Assembly: GCF_003641205.1 (NCBI RefSeq)
Contig: NZ_CP032762.1
Coordinates: forward strand, 62,001-126,000
DNA length: 64,000 nucleotides
Origin: Rhodococcus sp. P1Y
GTDB taxonomy: Bacteria > Actinomycetota > Actinomycetes > Mycobacteriales > Mycobacteriaceae
Direction: 5' to 3'
Positions 44,499 through 52,677 of the stretch are shown piece by piece. The stretch's first letter is position 1. Every line of letters starts with the position of its first letter. The position numbers and the translations under genes are program-made. The notes beneath the pieces are model-generated. The model did not search any database. It was not told where the DNA came from and was given only the letters and a program-made list of their open reading frames with translations.

Positions 44499-47400
44499 TC
44501 AGCGGCCACCGAGTGGAAGAGCCTGACCATTTCCCGACGGGTTTCTGCCTGACGGGTTCAGCCCGCCGACCTGCAGCGGAACCAGCGTGCTCGCCGACGG
44601 GTCGGGACGGATCATGTTGAACTTTCGTACCTCGCCTCCCGCGCCGGAGACCAACAGATCTGCACCGGACGTCGTCGCCGTGGTCGCCACCGCGACGCCG
44701 CTGCCCGCGAATGGGACGAACGACGAGGTCTGGGCGAACTCCACTGCCCCACCGTGATGGTTCGGAGAGTTCAGATACATCTCCGGCCCGCCGTCGAGAC
44801 GCGAGCCCGACGAGAAGGTCCTGACGGTTCCGTCTCCCCCCGTCATCCCGGCCACGATCGACTGCGCTCCACCCTCCACACCGGCGACCCATCCTGTCGC
44901 CAGGGAGACTCCCCCGGTGTACGTCTCGTCGAACGCCAAGAACTCCGAGGTGATCTGGGGTCCTTCGTCGTGGGTGTGCCCCTCGGACGCAGCAGTCGGT
45001 TCGAACAGGTCGTATCGGAACGTCTTCACCAACGGCGCATCCCCAGGCCCTGGCGCGGTGACGATGGTCTTTCGCCCGGAGGAGGCGTCGACCATTCCGG
45101 TGGCGAGCGTGACGCCGCTGTCGGACCCGGGGTACGGGGTGAAGGCGTCGAAGATCTCCGGGGCGGCGGAATTTTCGGTCGGCAGGGTCGACGAGTACAC
45201 CGTCACCTGCGACTCCATACCGGGGCCGGATCCGACGATGATGTTGTCACGCAACGCATTACCATCGATATTGGCCGCTGCGACGACGACACCACCGTCG
45301 AAGGCGTCGGGCAGTGGGGCGAAACGTGCGAGTTCGGCAGCGAACGGAGTAGTGCCGACAGCACTGTAGGCGACCACTTCTGGCGCTGTACCGGGACCGG
45401 TCCCGGCGATCAGGTCGAGCACCATGTCGCCGTTGACATCGCCCATGGCGACCGACGGTGTGCCCTCGAACCCCGGGAACGGAGTCACGGACGCAAGCGG
45501 GCGATCGCCTGCGGCGTCGTACACCTGGACTCGCGCGTCCACTCCTGGCGATCCGGGGATTCCCACCGCGTAGCTCGACACTTCGGGAATCACGCTCACC
45601 AACGCCATCAATCCGTTGTCCTCGTGGTTGAGTCGATGGCAGTGAATGACGAACGTGCCGGTGTACTCGGTGAACTTCGTCCGCAGGGTGACCGACGCCG
45701 GTTCCAGCGCGTTCTCCTGATCGTCGGTGACGGGCGCCGGAACGTTGACGTTGTCCTGACCCCACGGCTGCACTCCGGTGACCGTGCCCGCAACCGGATC
45801 GACGATCTCGGTGACCTGAAAGTCGTTGACGTGTATGTGCATCGGGTGTTCGTCGTTGTTGAGATTGGTGATCTTCCATTCCTCGACGGAGTTCAGTCTT
45901 GGTTGGATCAGTGGGATGTTAGGAAAGGTGTTGGCCGCGAACTCGTACGTGAACGCCTTCGGATCGCTGGTGCTTGCCTTGTCGTTGGAGAAGCCTCCGG
46001 ATACGACGAGTTCGCGCGTCACGTCCACCGGCATCGACGCCGTATCGACGAACGAGGTGTACGCGTCGAGCTTCTGCCCGGGTTCGAACGGCACGGTGAC
46101 CCCATCGCCCTCCTCGGGCGTCACCTGCAAGAGCTTTTGGGTGGGGAACGTGAAGAAGCCGTCGGCGTAACTGATGATCGACGGGTCGACCGTCACCTTC
46201 CCGAGCGTCGCAGGCGGATTGTCGGTTCCGTTGTTCGTATAGAGGATTCCATCGTTGACCACAGGTTTCGCACCCTCGAGTGGTGGCATCTCGAGAATGA
46301 GCTCGCCTTGCTCCGGCATCGTGACCGCGATCGAATAGCGTGAACCCGGCGGTATGACCAGGCGGGTGCCGTCGCCGTCGACGGGACGCTGCACTTCTCC
46401 GAACGGGTTGCCGTCCTGGCCGACAAGGGAGAATACCGGGTGATTGCCCGTGGCCGTTTCGGTGAGTTGCAAAGGCATGTAGGCGAAATCGCTGACGTTG
46501 GCCAGCACCCAGATCTCGGTCTGCCCCGGCTTCACCTTCAGCTCGGGCTGAAATCCGCCGTTGACGGTGAACTGGACGTCGCGTTGGTTGTCCGGCAGCG
46601 ACGGGTCCGCGGGGACATTCTCGGTATCGCTCGTGAAGCTCTGGAGATTGCCCGGTATGAACTGGTTCTGGCCGCGATGGTTGTCCGGCGACAGCGGGCC
46701 CGTGTACCAATTGGTCATGTATTGCGCGCCCTCGGTCGTCTCGGCAAAATTGACGGGCGCGAGGATGGGGCGGTAGGTACCGTCGGCGAGTTGTTCCCCG
46801 GTAGGCGACTCGAGCGTGCTGACGTATTGCGGCCAGTTGGGATCGTTCAGCTGGGCTCCCTGACCCTTCCTGTCGAACACGAAGTTGTATTGCAACGCCA
46901 TGTCCCTGATCGGGATGTCGTTCTCGGTGACGATGGGCAGGTCACCGTCGGGGCGGCCGATTTCGAGCAGACCGGCGAGACCGAAGTAGGTCTGTTGAGC
47001 AGTGAGTGTGTGCAAATGACTGTGATACCAGTACATTCCGTTCGGCATGTCGTCGGGAATCGCGTAGTCGTATCGGTTGCCCATGCCGGCTGGGATGTCG
47101 AGGAGAACGTTGTCGGCATTGCCGTCCGGGCTCACATGCAGCCCGTGGGTATGCAGGTTGAGTGGGGCTTGTTCCAGCGCGGGCGGGACGATCGGAACCT
47201 CAGCACCGGCCGGTGTGAACGCCGGATCGTAGAAGTCCTCGATGGTCAGGCCCTGCAGATCGTTGTCGTAATGGACGACGAGCTGCTCCCCCGGGTCGAC
47301 CCTTAGCGTCGGCGCCGGATAGATGTCGCGCCCGCTGGTCGAGCCATCCGACGCGGTTCCCTGGATGATCTCGTAGCCGTAGAGAAGAAAGTTATCCACC

Positions 47401-47618
47401 AGCGCGGATGCAGTGTCGAGCGCGACCGTGCCCTGATGTGCGGACAGTCGGACTTCGAGTACGCCGTTCTCGCTGGATAGCTTCACCGGCTCGGTGTATG
47501 GGGCCGGCGCACCGTCGTCTGCGTAATTCGCCCCCGCAGTCGTGTCCGCATCTTGCGCGCACGACGCGACCAGCAGCACCACGGCTGCAAGCACGGCGCA
47601 TCTGTGGGCAGAGAACAT
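44499..47618 (-). CDS. Multicopper oxidase lipoprotein fused to FG-GAP-like beta-propeller
   Basis: 1039 residues with a lipoprotein signal (lipobox 'LVASC', Cys20). Residues about 45-670 are a three-domain multicopper oxidase (bilirubin oxidase/CotA type): HTHG at 156-159, 'WYHSHLH' near 199, 'HPMHIHV' near 590 and the type-1 site 'HCHRLNHEDNGLM' near 656-668. Residues about 675-1020 contain five repeats of the form 'VAxGxVxG....IVAGxGPG..xxVxxYxx', an FG-GAP/VCBS-like propeller. Normal laccases end near 500-650 residues. It is 21 bp upstream of the molybdenum hydroxylase genes, so all three are probably one operon acting at the cell surface and cytoplasm respectively. Confidence 0.88.
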   Translation of the reverse strand: MFSAHRCAVLAAVVLLVASCAQDADTTAGANYADDGAPAPYTEPVKLSSENGVLEVRLSAHQGTVALDTASALVDNFLLYGYEIIQGTASDGSTSGRDIYPAPTLRVDPGEQLVVHYDNDLQGLTIEDFYDPAFTPAGAEVPIVPPALEQAPLNLHTHGLHVSPDGNADNVLLDIPAGMGNRYDYAIPDDMPNGMYWYHSHLHTLTAQQTYFGLAGLLEIGRPDGDLPIVTENDIPIRDMALQYNFVFDRKGQGAQLNDPNWPQYVSTLESPTGEQLADGTYRPILAPVNFAETTEGAQYMTNWYTGPLSPDNHRGQNQFIPGNLQSFTSDTENVPADPSLPDNQRDVQFTVNGGFQPELKVKPGQTEIWVLANVSDFAYMPLQLTETATGNHPVFSLVGQDGNPFGEVQRPVDGDGTRLVIPPGSRYSIAVTMPEQGELILEMPPLEGAKPVVNDGILYTNNGTDNPPATLGKVTVDPSIISYADGFFTFPTQKLLQVTPEEGDGVTVPFEPGQKLDAYTSFVDTASMPVDVTRELVVSGGFSNDKASTSDPKAFTYEFAANTFPNIPLIQPRLNSVEEWKITNLNNDEHPMHIHVNDFQVTEIVDPVAGTVTGVQPWGQDNVNVPAPVTDDQENALEPASVTLRTKFTEYTGTFVIHCHRLNHEDNGLMALVSVIPEVSSYAVGIPGSPGVDARVQVYDAAGDRPLASVTPFPGFEGTPSVAMGDVNGDMVLDLIAGTGPGTAPEVVAYSAVGTTPFAAELARFAPLPDAFDGGVVVAAANIDGNALRDNIIVGSGPGMESQVTVYSSTLPTENSAAPEIFDAFTPYPGSDSGVTLATGMVDASSGRKTIVTAPGPGDAPLVKTFRYDLFEPTAASEGHTHDEGPQITSEFLAFDETYTGGVSLATGWVAGVEGGAQSIVAGMTGGDGTVRTFSSGSRLDGGPEMYLNSPNHHGGAVEFAQTSSFVPFAGSGVAVATTATTSGADLLVSGAGGEVRKFNMIRPDPSASTLVPLQVGGLNPSGRNPSGNGQALPLGGR

Positions 47619-47723
47619 CGAGGCTCCCCTCGGGCCGTAAAGGAACTCGTTTCCTCCGAGCCTAAGAGGGCCGGGGCGTCGGCGATGGGCGTTGAGGGTG
47701 AGAAAAGGGGATGAGATGCTTTG

Positions 47724-47850
47724 CGGCTCCGCCGCCCGTGCGCGGGTAATTACCGCCGAACGTAACTACGCGCTCACGACCGGCGACCTCACCCGTGCGT
47801 GCGTAATTACCGCCGAACGTAACTACGCACGCACGGGTGGCGGAGCCACC
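47724..47850. repeat. Family A palindromic repeat, copy A6 (double stem-loop)
   Basis: CGGCTCCGCCGCC border, arms CGTGCGCGGGTAATTAC / CGTAACTACGCGCTCACG, a centre CCGGCGACCTCAC, arms CGTGCGTGCGTAATTAC / CGTAACTACGCACGCACG, border GGTGGCGGAGCCACC. The LacI gene stop codon (47823-47825) lies inside the last arm. Confidence 0.85.
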
Positions 47851-48815
47851 GTCCCCCGCCGGACGAGCTTCGGGGCCAGCACCACGCCGACAGGTTCGCC
47901 GCCGCCGATGCGCCCGAGCACACTGTCCACCGCCGCGTCCGCGAGACCCTCGACATCCTGCGACACCGATGTCAAGTTGATGTGGGCGATGCGCGCCAGC
48001 CGCGAGTCGTCGTAGCCCACCACCGAGATCTCACCGGGAACATCGATACCTCGGCGCAGCAGAAGGTCGAGCACACCCGTCGCCGAATTATCGTTGAAAG
48101 CGACCACCGCCGTCGGTACCACCTCGGATCCCAGAAGTGTCCGCATACCCTCCGCACCTTCGGTTTCCGTGATTCCTCCGTCGACGATCACCGGCTCCAA
48201 TCCGTGCCGCCACATAGCGGCGGAGAAACCGTGCCGCCTGTCGTCCGCTCCTGGTGCGCGGCGTCCGTCGATGTGCGCAATCTGCTTGTGTCCCAATTTG
48301 ATCAGATGTTCGACGGCCAATTCGGTACCGGCGACGTCGTCACTGCGGACCGAGGAGATGCCGTCGGTGGACTTCAACAACTCCACCACAGGCGCTCGTC
48401 CGTCGATATCTTTCAGATCCGTTGCGCTCAAGTGCGATCCGAGCAGAACCACTGCTTCGCATCGCTCGCGCAACAACGCCTGAACGGCGCGGCTTTCGTC
48501 ACGCGTCGGCGCCACAGCACTGAGCGTGACGTCGTATCCATGACGCTCCGATGCCGAATAGATGTGCTCGACGAGGTCGCTGTGGAACGGTTGTTCGAGG
48601 TCGAACGTCACGCCGATCAACCGCGAACTCGCCTGCCGCAACTTCTGCGCGCGGCGGTCCGGGACGTACCCGATGTCGTCGGCGATCGCCTTGATGCGCG
48701 CGCGGGTATCCACGCTTGCACCCTCGACGCCGCGCATGACGATCGAGACGAGCGCAGGCGAAACCCCGGCGATCCTGGCCACGTCGGCCATCGTCGGGCG
48801 CGTGCTGTCGGCCAC
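47823..48815 (-). CDS. LacI family transcriptional regulator
   Basis: 330 residues from GTG 48815 (GGAAGGGAG upstream). HTH at about 9-28 ('MADVARIAGVSPALVSIVMRG') and hinge 'RRAQKLRQASSRLIGV', then a type I periplasmic-binding effector domain with 'VVAFNDNSATGVLDLLLRRGIDVPGEISVVGYDDS'. Divergent from an inositol 2-dehydrogenase-like gene with a LacI-style operator between them. The last residues 'GTVAPPPVRA' and the stop come from repeat A6. Confidence 0.9.
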   Translation of the reverse strand: MADSTRPTMADVARIAGVSPALVSIVMRGVEGASVDTRARIKAIADDIGYVPDRRAQKLRQASSRLIGVTFDLEQPFHSDLVEHIYSASERHGYDVTLSAVAPTRDESRAVQALLRERCEAVVLLGSHLSATDLKDIDGRAPVVELLKSTDGISSVRSDDVAGTELAVEHLIKLGHKQIAHIDGRRAPGADDRRHGFSAAMWRHGLEPVIVDGGITETEGAEGMRTLLGSEVVPTAVVAFNDNSATGVLDLLLRRGIDVPGEISVVGYDDSRLARIAHINLTSVSQDVEGLADAAVDSVLGRIGGGEPVGVVLAPKLVRRGTVAPPPVRA

Positions 48816-48881
48816 GTGGCTCCCTTCCTCTCACGGAAACGGTAGTTGACCAATCCTTCGAAGCCCTCTAGCGTTCTCCGT

Positions 48882-48897
48882 ACTAGAACGTACTAGT
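48882..48897. promoter_or_regulatory. LacI-type operator
   Basis: ACTAGAACGTACTAGT is a 16-bp palindrome with one mismatched pair and the central CG typical of LacI-family sites. It lies 37 bp before the dehydrogenase start and 67 bp before the regulator start. Confidence 0.65.
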
Positions 48898-48933
48898 CCG
48901 CTCTGAGCAGGACATTCACTACTGGAGAATCAC

Positions 48934-49956
48934 ATGACATCCTCTGCCGCCGCGGTTCGCGTGGCCCTGATCGGTGCAGGCCGAATCGGAAAGAACCACG
49001 CCGAAATCGTTGCTCGACGCGTACCCGGTGCCGTCCTCGAGGCCGTCGTCGATCCCGTCGACGGTGCCGCTCGCGCACTCGCCGACAGCTTGGACGTCAC
49101 CAAGGCCTACACGAGCGTCGACGACGCCCTGGGCGACGCCGACATCGACGCCGTCGTCATCTCCGCACCCGCTCGCAGTCACGCAGACCTCGTCGTAGCA
49201 TCCGCCGGTGCAGGCAAGCACGTCTTCGTCGAGAAGCCGATGGCCGTGACGCTCGAGGATGCGGACCGTGCAATCACCGCCGCCGAGACCGCAGGCGTCG
49301 TGCTGCAGGTCGGGTTCAATCGCCGCTTCGCTCCCGCCTTTGCTGCAGCGCGCAAGGCAATCGACGACGGAAAGATCGGCACCCCACAGCTTCTGCGGTC
49401 GTTGACACGCGATCCGGGTCCGTTCGGCGGCGACCCGTCGCGCATCCCGCCGTGGACGATCTTCTTCGAGACCCTCATCCACGACTTCGATACGTTGCTC
49501 TTCCTCAACCCAGGCGCCAAGGCCGTGCGCGTCACTGCTGTCGCCGACGCGCTCGTCCGTCCGGACGCGAAGGGCAGTGGCCACCTCGATACCGCCGTTG
49601 TCACAGTGCAATTCGACAACGGTGCCATCGCGACGGCCGAGGCGAATTTCAGTGCGTTGTACGGCTACGACGTCCGAGGCGAGGTTTTCGGATCAGAAGG
49701 AATGGTCACTGCAGGCGACGGACGCAGCACGAACATGACGCTGTACGGGGCGGCAGGGCTCCACGTCGATACCGCGCGGAGTGACACAGAACTTCTGCGC
49801 TCGGCCTACATCGGCGAATTCACAGCCTTCGTCGACGCCATCAGGTTCGGGACTGGGTCCGTCGTGACCGGTCAGGACGCTCGCGCCGCACTGGAGATCG
49901 CACTCGCCTGCATCCGCAGCGTCGAGACCGGCGCCGCAGTGGCACTGGAGGCATGA
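48934..49956 (+). CDS. iolG: Gfo/Idh/MocA oxidoreductase, inositol 2-dehydrogenase type
   Basis: 340 residues. Rossmann motif GAGRIG at 14-19 and the family EKP at about 100-102 ('VFVEKPMAVT') are present, followed by 'VGFNRRFAPAFAAARKAI' and the C-terminal sheet domain with 'HDFDTLLFLNPGA'. The sequence style matches inositol 2-dehydrogenase (IolG), which oxidises myo-inositol with NAD+. A TGGAGA site precedes the ATG. The next gene starts 1 nt after its stop. Other iol genes are not in the window, so a related sugar is possible. Confidence 0.82.
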   Translation: MTSSAAAVRVALIGAGRIGKNHAEIVARRVPGAVLEAVVDPVDGAARALADSLDVTKAYTSVDDALGDADIDAVVISAPARSHADLVVASAGAGKHVFVEKPMAVTLEDADRAITAAETAGVVLQVGFNRRFAPAFAAARKAIDDGKIGTPQLLRSLTRDPGPFGGDPSRIPPWTIFFETLIHDFDTLLFLNPGAKAVRVTAVADALVRPDAKGSGHLDTAVVTVQFDNGAIATAEANFSALYGYDVRGEVFGSEGMVTAGDGRSTNMTLYGAAGLHVDTARSDTELLRSAYIGEFTAFVDAIRFGTGSVVTGQDARAALEIALACIRSVETGAAVALEA

Positions 49957-49957
49957 C

Positions 49958-50725
49958 ATGATTCTCGCCGCCAGCGCTGAAATGCTCTATCTGGAACTCC
50001 CTTTCGTCGATCGGGTCAAGCGAATTTCGGAACGTGGATTCCAGGTCGAGATCTGGAACTGGGCCACCAAAGATATCGACGCCCTCGCCTCCAGCGGAGC
50101 AACGTTCTCGTCCATGACGGGCTACCTGGAAGGCAATCTCACCGAGCCCGACGGCATCGAGCAGTTGCTCTCGACCGCCGCAGAGTCGCTTGTAGTCGCC
50201 GACAAGCTGGACTGCCCTCGGCTGAACCTCCACGGCACCGGTCTCGACGGCGACGGCTTACCGGTGCGTCCGGTCGACGTGGTGACGCCGACGATGTGGC
50301 TGACCGCGGTCGAAACCCTCCGTTCGATCGCCGCACTAGGCGAAAAGGCCGGTCGCGTCTTCACACTCGAGAACCTGAACCTCGCCGTCGACCACCCTCG
50401 GACGCCGTTCGCTGCGGCGTCGGACACACTTGCACTCGTTCGTGCCGTCGACAGTCCGAATCTGAAGATGAACCTCGACCTCTATCACGCACAGATCGGC
50501 GAAGGGAATCTCATTGCCCTCCTGGAAGAGGCGCTCCCGTACGTCGGCGAGATCCAGGTAGCCGACGTGCCAGGCCGATGCGAGCCGGGGACCGGGGAGA
50601 TCAACTATCCGGCGATTGCGCGGGCGCTGCGCCGGATCGGTTACGACGGTGTCGTCGGGCTGGAGGGTTGGGCGTCGGGTGATCCCGAGACCGCGCTCGA
50701 TGCATTCGAGGCTGCGTTCGCCTGA
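49958..50725 (+). CDS. TIM-barrel sugar isomerase (hydroxypyruvate isomerase-like)
   Basis: 255 residues, AP_endonuc_2/xylose isomerase-like barrel. Candidate metal/acid residues are Glu in 'TLENLN', Asp/His in 'MNLDLYHAQIGEGN', and the final Glu in 'GLEGWASGD'. It resembles hydroxypyruvate isomerase and IolH/IolI proteins and forms a tight operon with the IolG-like dehydrogenase, so it may act on the keto product. The substrate is not proven. Confidence 0.8.
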   Translation: MILAASAEMLYLELPFVDRVKRISERGFQVEIWNWATKDIDALASSGATFSSMTGYLEGNLTEPDGIEQLLSTAAESLVVADKLDCPRLNLHGTGLDGDGLPVRPVDVVTPTMWLTAVETLRSIAALGEKAGRVFTLENLNLAVDHPRTPFAAASDTLALVRAVDSPNLKMNLDLYHAQIGEGNLIALLEEALPYVGEIQVADVPGRCEPGTGEINYPAIARALRRIGYDGVVGLEGWASGDPETALDAFEAAFA

Positions 50726-50748
50726 TTCGAACATATGCACTAACAGGC

Positions 50749-50812
50749 TGTGGATAGATCTGGGGATAACTCGAGGACCAATGATCCGTGCCTGTGGATG
50801 GGCTGTGGATAG
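50749..50812 (+). other. Cluster of four DnaA-box-like sequences
   Basis: TGTGGATAG (50749-50757), TGGGGATAA (50761-50769), TGTGGATGG (50793-50801) and TGTGGATAG (50804-50812), all in the same orientation; each is one or two bases from TGTGGATAA. They sit in the 197-bp gap between the isomerase and flavodoxin genes, which otherwise holds nothing recognised. Confidence 0.45.
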
Positions 50813-50922
50813 CCGCCGGCCGTAGCTCAGTTTTCCCAGCTCGGTGGCTGTTTGGATGAATTACATGCCTGTGAGTAGTTTTGCGTTTCGGATGTGCATG
50901 ACGCGTCGCTAAGCTCGTATGC

Positions 50923-51372
50923 ATGGGGAAATCAGTCATTGTCTGCACTTCGGTAGCGCACGGAAACACCAGAAAGATCGCCGACGCCTTGGCCGGAGTC
51001 CTCGACGCCGACATCGTGTCGCCGGCCGACGCAGACCTGGAGGGTGCCGAACTCGTCGGGTTCGGATCCGGGATCTACCTCGGCAAGTTCCACGCCGATC
51101 TGCTCGACTTCATCGACTCCTTGCCCCAGCAGAACGGGCGCAGAGCATTCGTCTTCGCGACCAGCGGGTTGCCCGAGTCTCGGCTCTTCCGATACTCCTC
51201 CCGGATCGTCGACGCACTCGAGAGCAAGGGTTTCGAGGTCGTCGCCGGCTTCTCGTCGCGCGGCTTCGACACCTACGGTCCGTTCAAGCTCGTCGGTGGC
51301 ATCCGCAAAGGCCGTCCGAACGCCGAGGACCTCGCCTCGGCACGGGCATTCGCCGAACATCTCCAAGATTGA
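50923..51372 (+). CDS. Flavodoxin-domain protein
   Basis: 149 residues. The FMN phosphate loop is at the N-terminus ('TSVAHGNTRKIADAL'), with 'VGFGSGIYLGKFHADLLDFI' and 'FATSGLPESRLFRYSSRIVDALE' matching flavodoxin-like proteins related to protoporphyrinogen oxidase HemG/menaquinone-dependent types and actinobacterial small flavodoxins. It likely carries electrons or serves as a small oxidoreductase. Stand-alone transcription unit. Confidence 0.85.
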   Translation: MGKSVIVCTSVAHGNTRKIADALAGVLDADIVSPADADLEGAELVGFGSGIYLGKFHADLLDFIDSLPQQNGRRAFVFATSGLPESRLFRYSSRIVDALESKGFEVVAGFSSRGFDTYGPFKLVGGIRKGRPNAEDLASARAFAEHLQD

Positions 51373-51385
51373 TGTGGAGTGAACC

Positions 51386-51676
51386 TCAGCGTTCGATGGT
51401 GACATTCGGCCACGGCGGCCGCCTCAGCACCGCTGCGCATCCCAACGTCGCTGCAACGAATCCCGTGAGCACGCCGATCAGATTGACGCGGCCCATATCG
51501 ACCGCTGGAGTCCATGTGGCCGTGCCGTCCGTGACGGTGAACAGTCCCACAGCGGTTTCTCGGCCACGAGCCGAACGACGCGAAACCGGAAGGATTGTCG
51601 TGCGGTCGTCCACCCTCACGGGCTCGCCGTACTCGGTGGCGGACGGGCTGAACACGTCGGGCAAGCGTGAGGTCAT
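51386..51676 (-). CDS. Short GerW/YtfJ-like membrane-anchored protein
   Basis: 96 residues from ATG 51676 (51682 also possible). The segment 'EYGEPVRVDDRTTILPVSRR' resembles the start of GerW/YtfJ domain proteins, but the long middle is missing. A C-terminal TM helix ('VNLIGVLTGFVAATLGCAAVL') is followed by 'RRPPWPNVTI'. Function unknown. Convergent with the flavodoxin gene (13 bp apart). Confidence 0.6.
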   Translation of the reverse strand: MTSRLPDVFSPSATEYGEPVRVDDRTTILPVSRRSARGRETAVGLFTVTDGTATWTPAVDMGRVNLIGVLTGFVAATLGCAAVLRRPPWPNVTIER

Positions 51677-51730
51677 GTGCACTCCCGGAGTCGACCGATG
51701 GACGTCGCGGTCAGACTACTACCAATACAC

Positions 51731-51760
51731 AGCAGGCCCTCTGTAGACAGAGGGCCTGCT
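51731..51760 (-). terminator. Strong hairpin terminator of tRNA-Thr
   Basis: Perfect 14-bp arms AGCAGGCCCTCTGT (51731-51744) and ACAGAGGGCCTGCT (51747-51760) with a 2-nt centre, starting 2 nt after the tRNA 3' CCA. Confidence 0.85.
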
Positions 51761-51762
51761 GG

Positions 51763-51838
51763 TGGAGCCGCCTAAGAGAATCGAACTCTTGACCTTTTCA
51801 TTACGAGTGAAATGCTCTACCGACTGAGCTAAGGCGGC
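51763..51838 (-). tRNA. tRNA-Thr (anticodon CGT)
   Basis: A 76-nt cloverleaf with encoded CCA. Acceptor GCCGCCT pairs with AGGCGGC, D-arm GCTC/GAGC, anticodon stem TTTCA/TGAAA with loop CTCGTAA giving anticodon CGT (reads ACG), variable AGGTC, T-arm AAGAG/CTCTT with TTCGATT loop. Followed by the 51731-51760 hairpin. Confidence 0.96.
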
Positions 51839-51888
51839 GTGCCTTTCGGCGTTGGTGAGTCTAACGGAGCATCCGCTCGAAACTGAAA

Positions 51889-52590
51889 TCAGGCCCCAGC
51901 AGTGATGGACAGCCCTTCGACCGGACCGGCGAGAATGGACTTGAAGTACCTGCTCACGTCGTCGGCAAGGACTTCGGTCTCACCCTTCTCGACGGCGTCG
52001 GCGATGGCCTTCGCCACATCCCGCGGATCGTTCTTGGGGACGTCGAGGTCAGCGATCATGTCGGTGTCGGTGTACCCCAGATGCACGCCGGTCACGAGGG
52101 TCCCCTGCGGCGCAAGCTCGAGCCTGAGGGAATTGGTCGCCGACCACAGCGCCGCCTTCGACGCCCCGTACGCGCCTGCACCGCTCACCCACGACAGCGC
52201 CGAATGAATGTCGACGAGCGCTCCCCCGCCGTTGCTCTGCAGCGTCGGAGCAAAGGACTGCGCAACGAGCAGTGCTCCGAAGAAGTTGGTTTCGAACACC
52301 GTACGGACCGCATCGAGCGACGTCGCCACAAGCGGCTCGGACCCCGTCGTACCTGCATTGTTGACGACGATCGTGACGTCGGTGAGCTTCTCGGCCAGCG
52401 CCCCGACGGAGTGCGGGTCCGTGACGTCGAGCTGCTCGGAAACTATTCGCGCGTCGTCCGACGGCTTGGGCGACCGAGCCGTCGCGTACACCTTCGCTGC
52501 CCCACGCGCCACGAACTCGTCGACGATCGACTTGCCCAGGCCGCGCTGCCCACCGGTCACCAACACGACCGCACCTTCGATTGCAACCAT
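51889..52590 (-). CDS. SDR oxidoreductase
   Basis: 233 residues from ATG 52590 (GGAGAGG 8 nt upstream). Motif TGGQRGLG at 12-19, 'NNAG' at 77-80, catalytic Tyr141 and Lys145 with Ser130 as the probable third residue (slightly nearer to Tyr than usual). 'ATARSP' after strand 2 suggests NADP(H). Divergent from a CGNR regulator and probably repressed by it through the paired palindromes between them. Substrate unknown. Confidence 0.88.
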   Translation of the reverse strand: MVAIEGAVVLVTGGQRGLGKSIVDEFVARGAAKVYATARSPKPSDDARIVSEQLDVTDPHSVGALAEKLTDVTIVVNNAGTTGSEPLVATSLDAVRTVFETNFFGALLVAQSFAPTLQSNGGGALVDIHSALSWVSGAGAYGASKAALWSATNSLRLELAPQGTLVTGVHLGYTDTDMIADLDVPKNDPRDVAKAIADAVEKGETEVLADDVSRYFKSILAGPVEGLSITAGA

Positions 52591-52622
52591 CCGACTCACC
52601 TCTCCGACATAACTGAACTGCT

Positions 52623-52665
52623 TTTGACTATGTCAGTCATACTTGCTTCCGTTGACATAGTCAAA
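52623..52665. promoter_or_regulatory. Paired palindromic operators between SDR and CGNR genes
   Basis: TTTGACTATGTCA (52623-52635) and its exact reverse complement TGACATAGTCAAA (52653-52665) are separated by 17 nt. Each arm contains its own palindrome (TGAC-TAT-GTCA; TGAC-ATA-GTCA), so two dimers could bind about 30 bp apart. A further CTATGTCA overlaps the CGNR start codon (52676-52683). Confidence 0.7.
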
Positions 52666-52677
52666 TAGCATTCGGCT

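Noticed and set aside
44754..46343. 529-codon + frame opposite the multicopper oxidase
   Set aside because: Antisense shadow; the minus strand carries all copper ligands.
50819..50850. tRNA-like 'GTAGCTCAGTT' segment
   Set aside because: Only the D-arm-like string is present; no acceptor, anticodon or T-arm can be formed.
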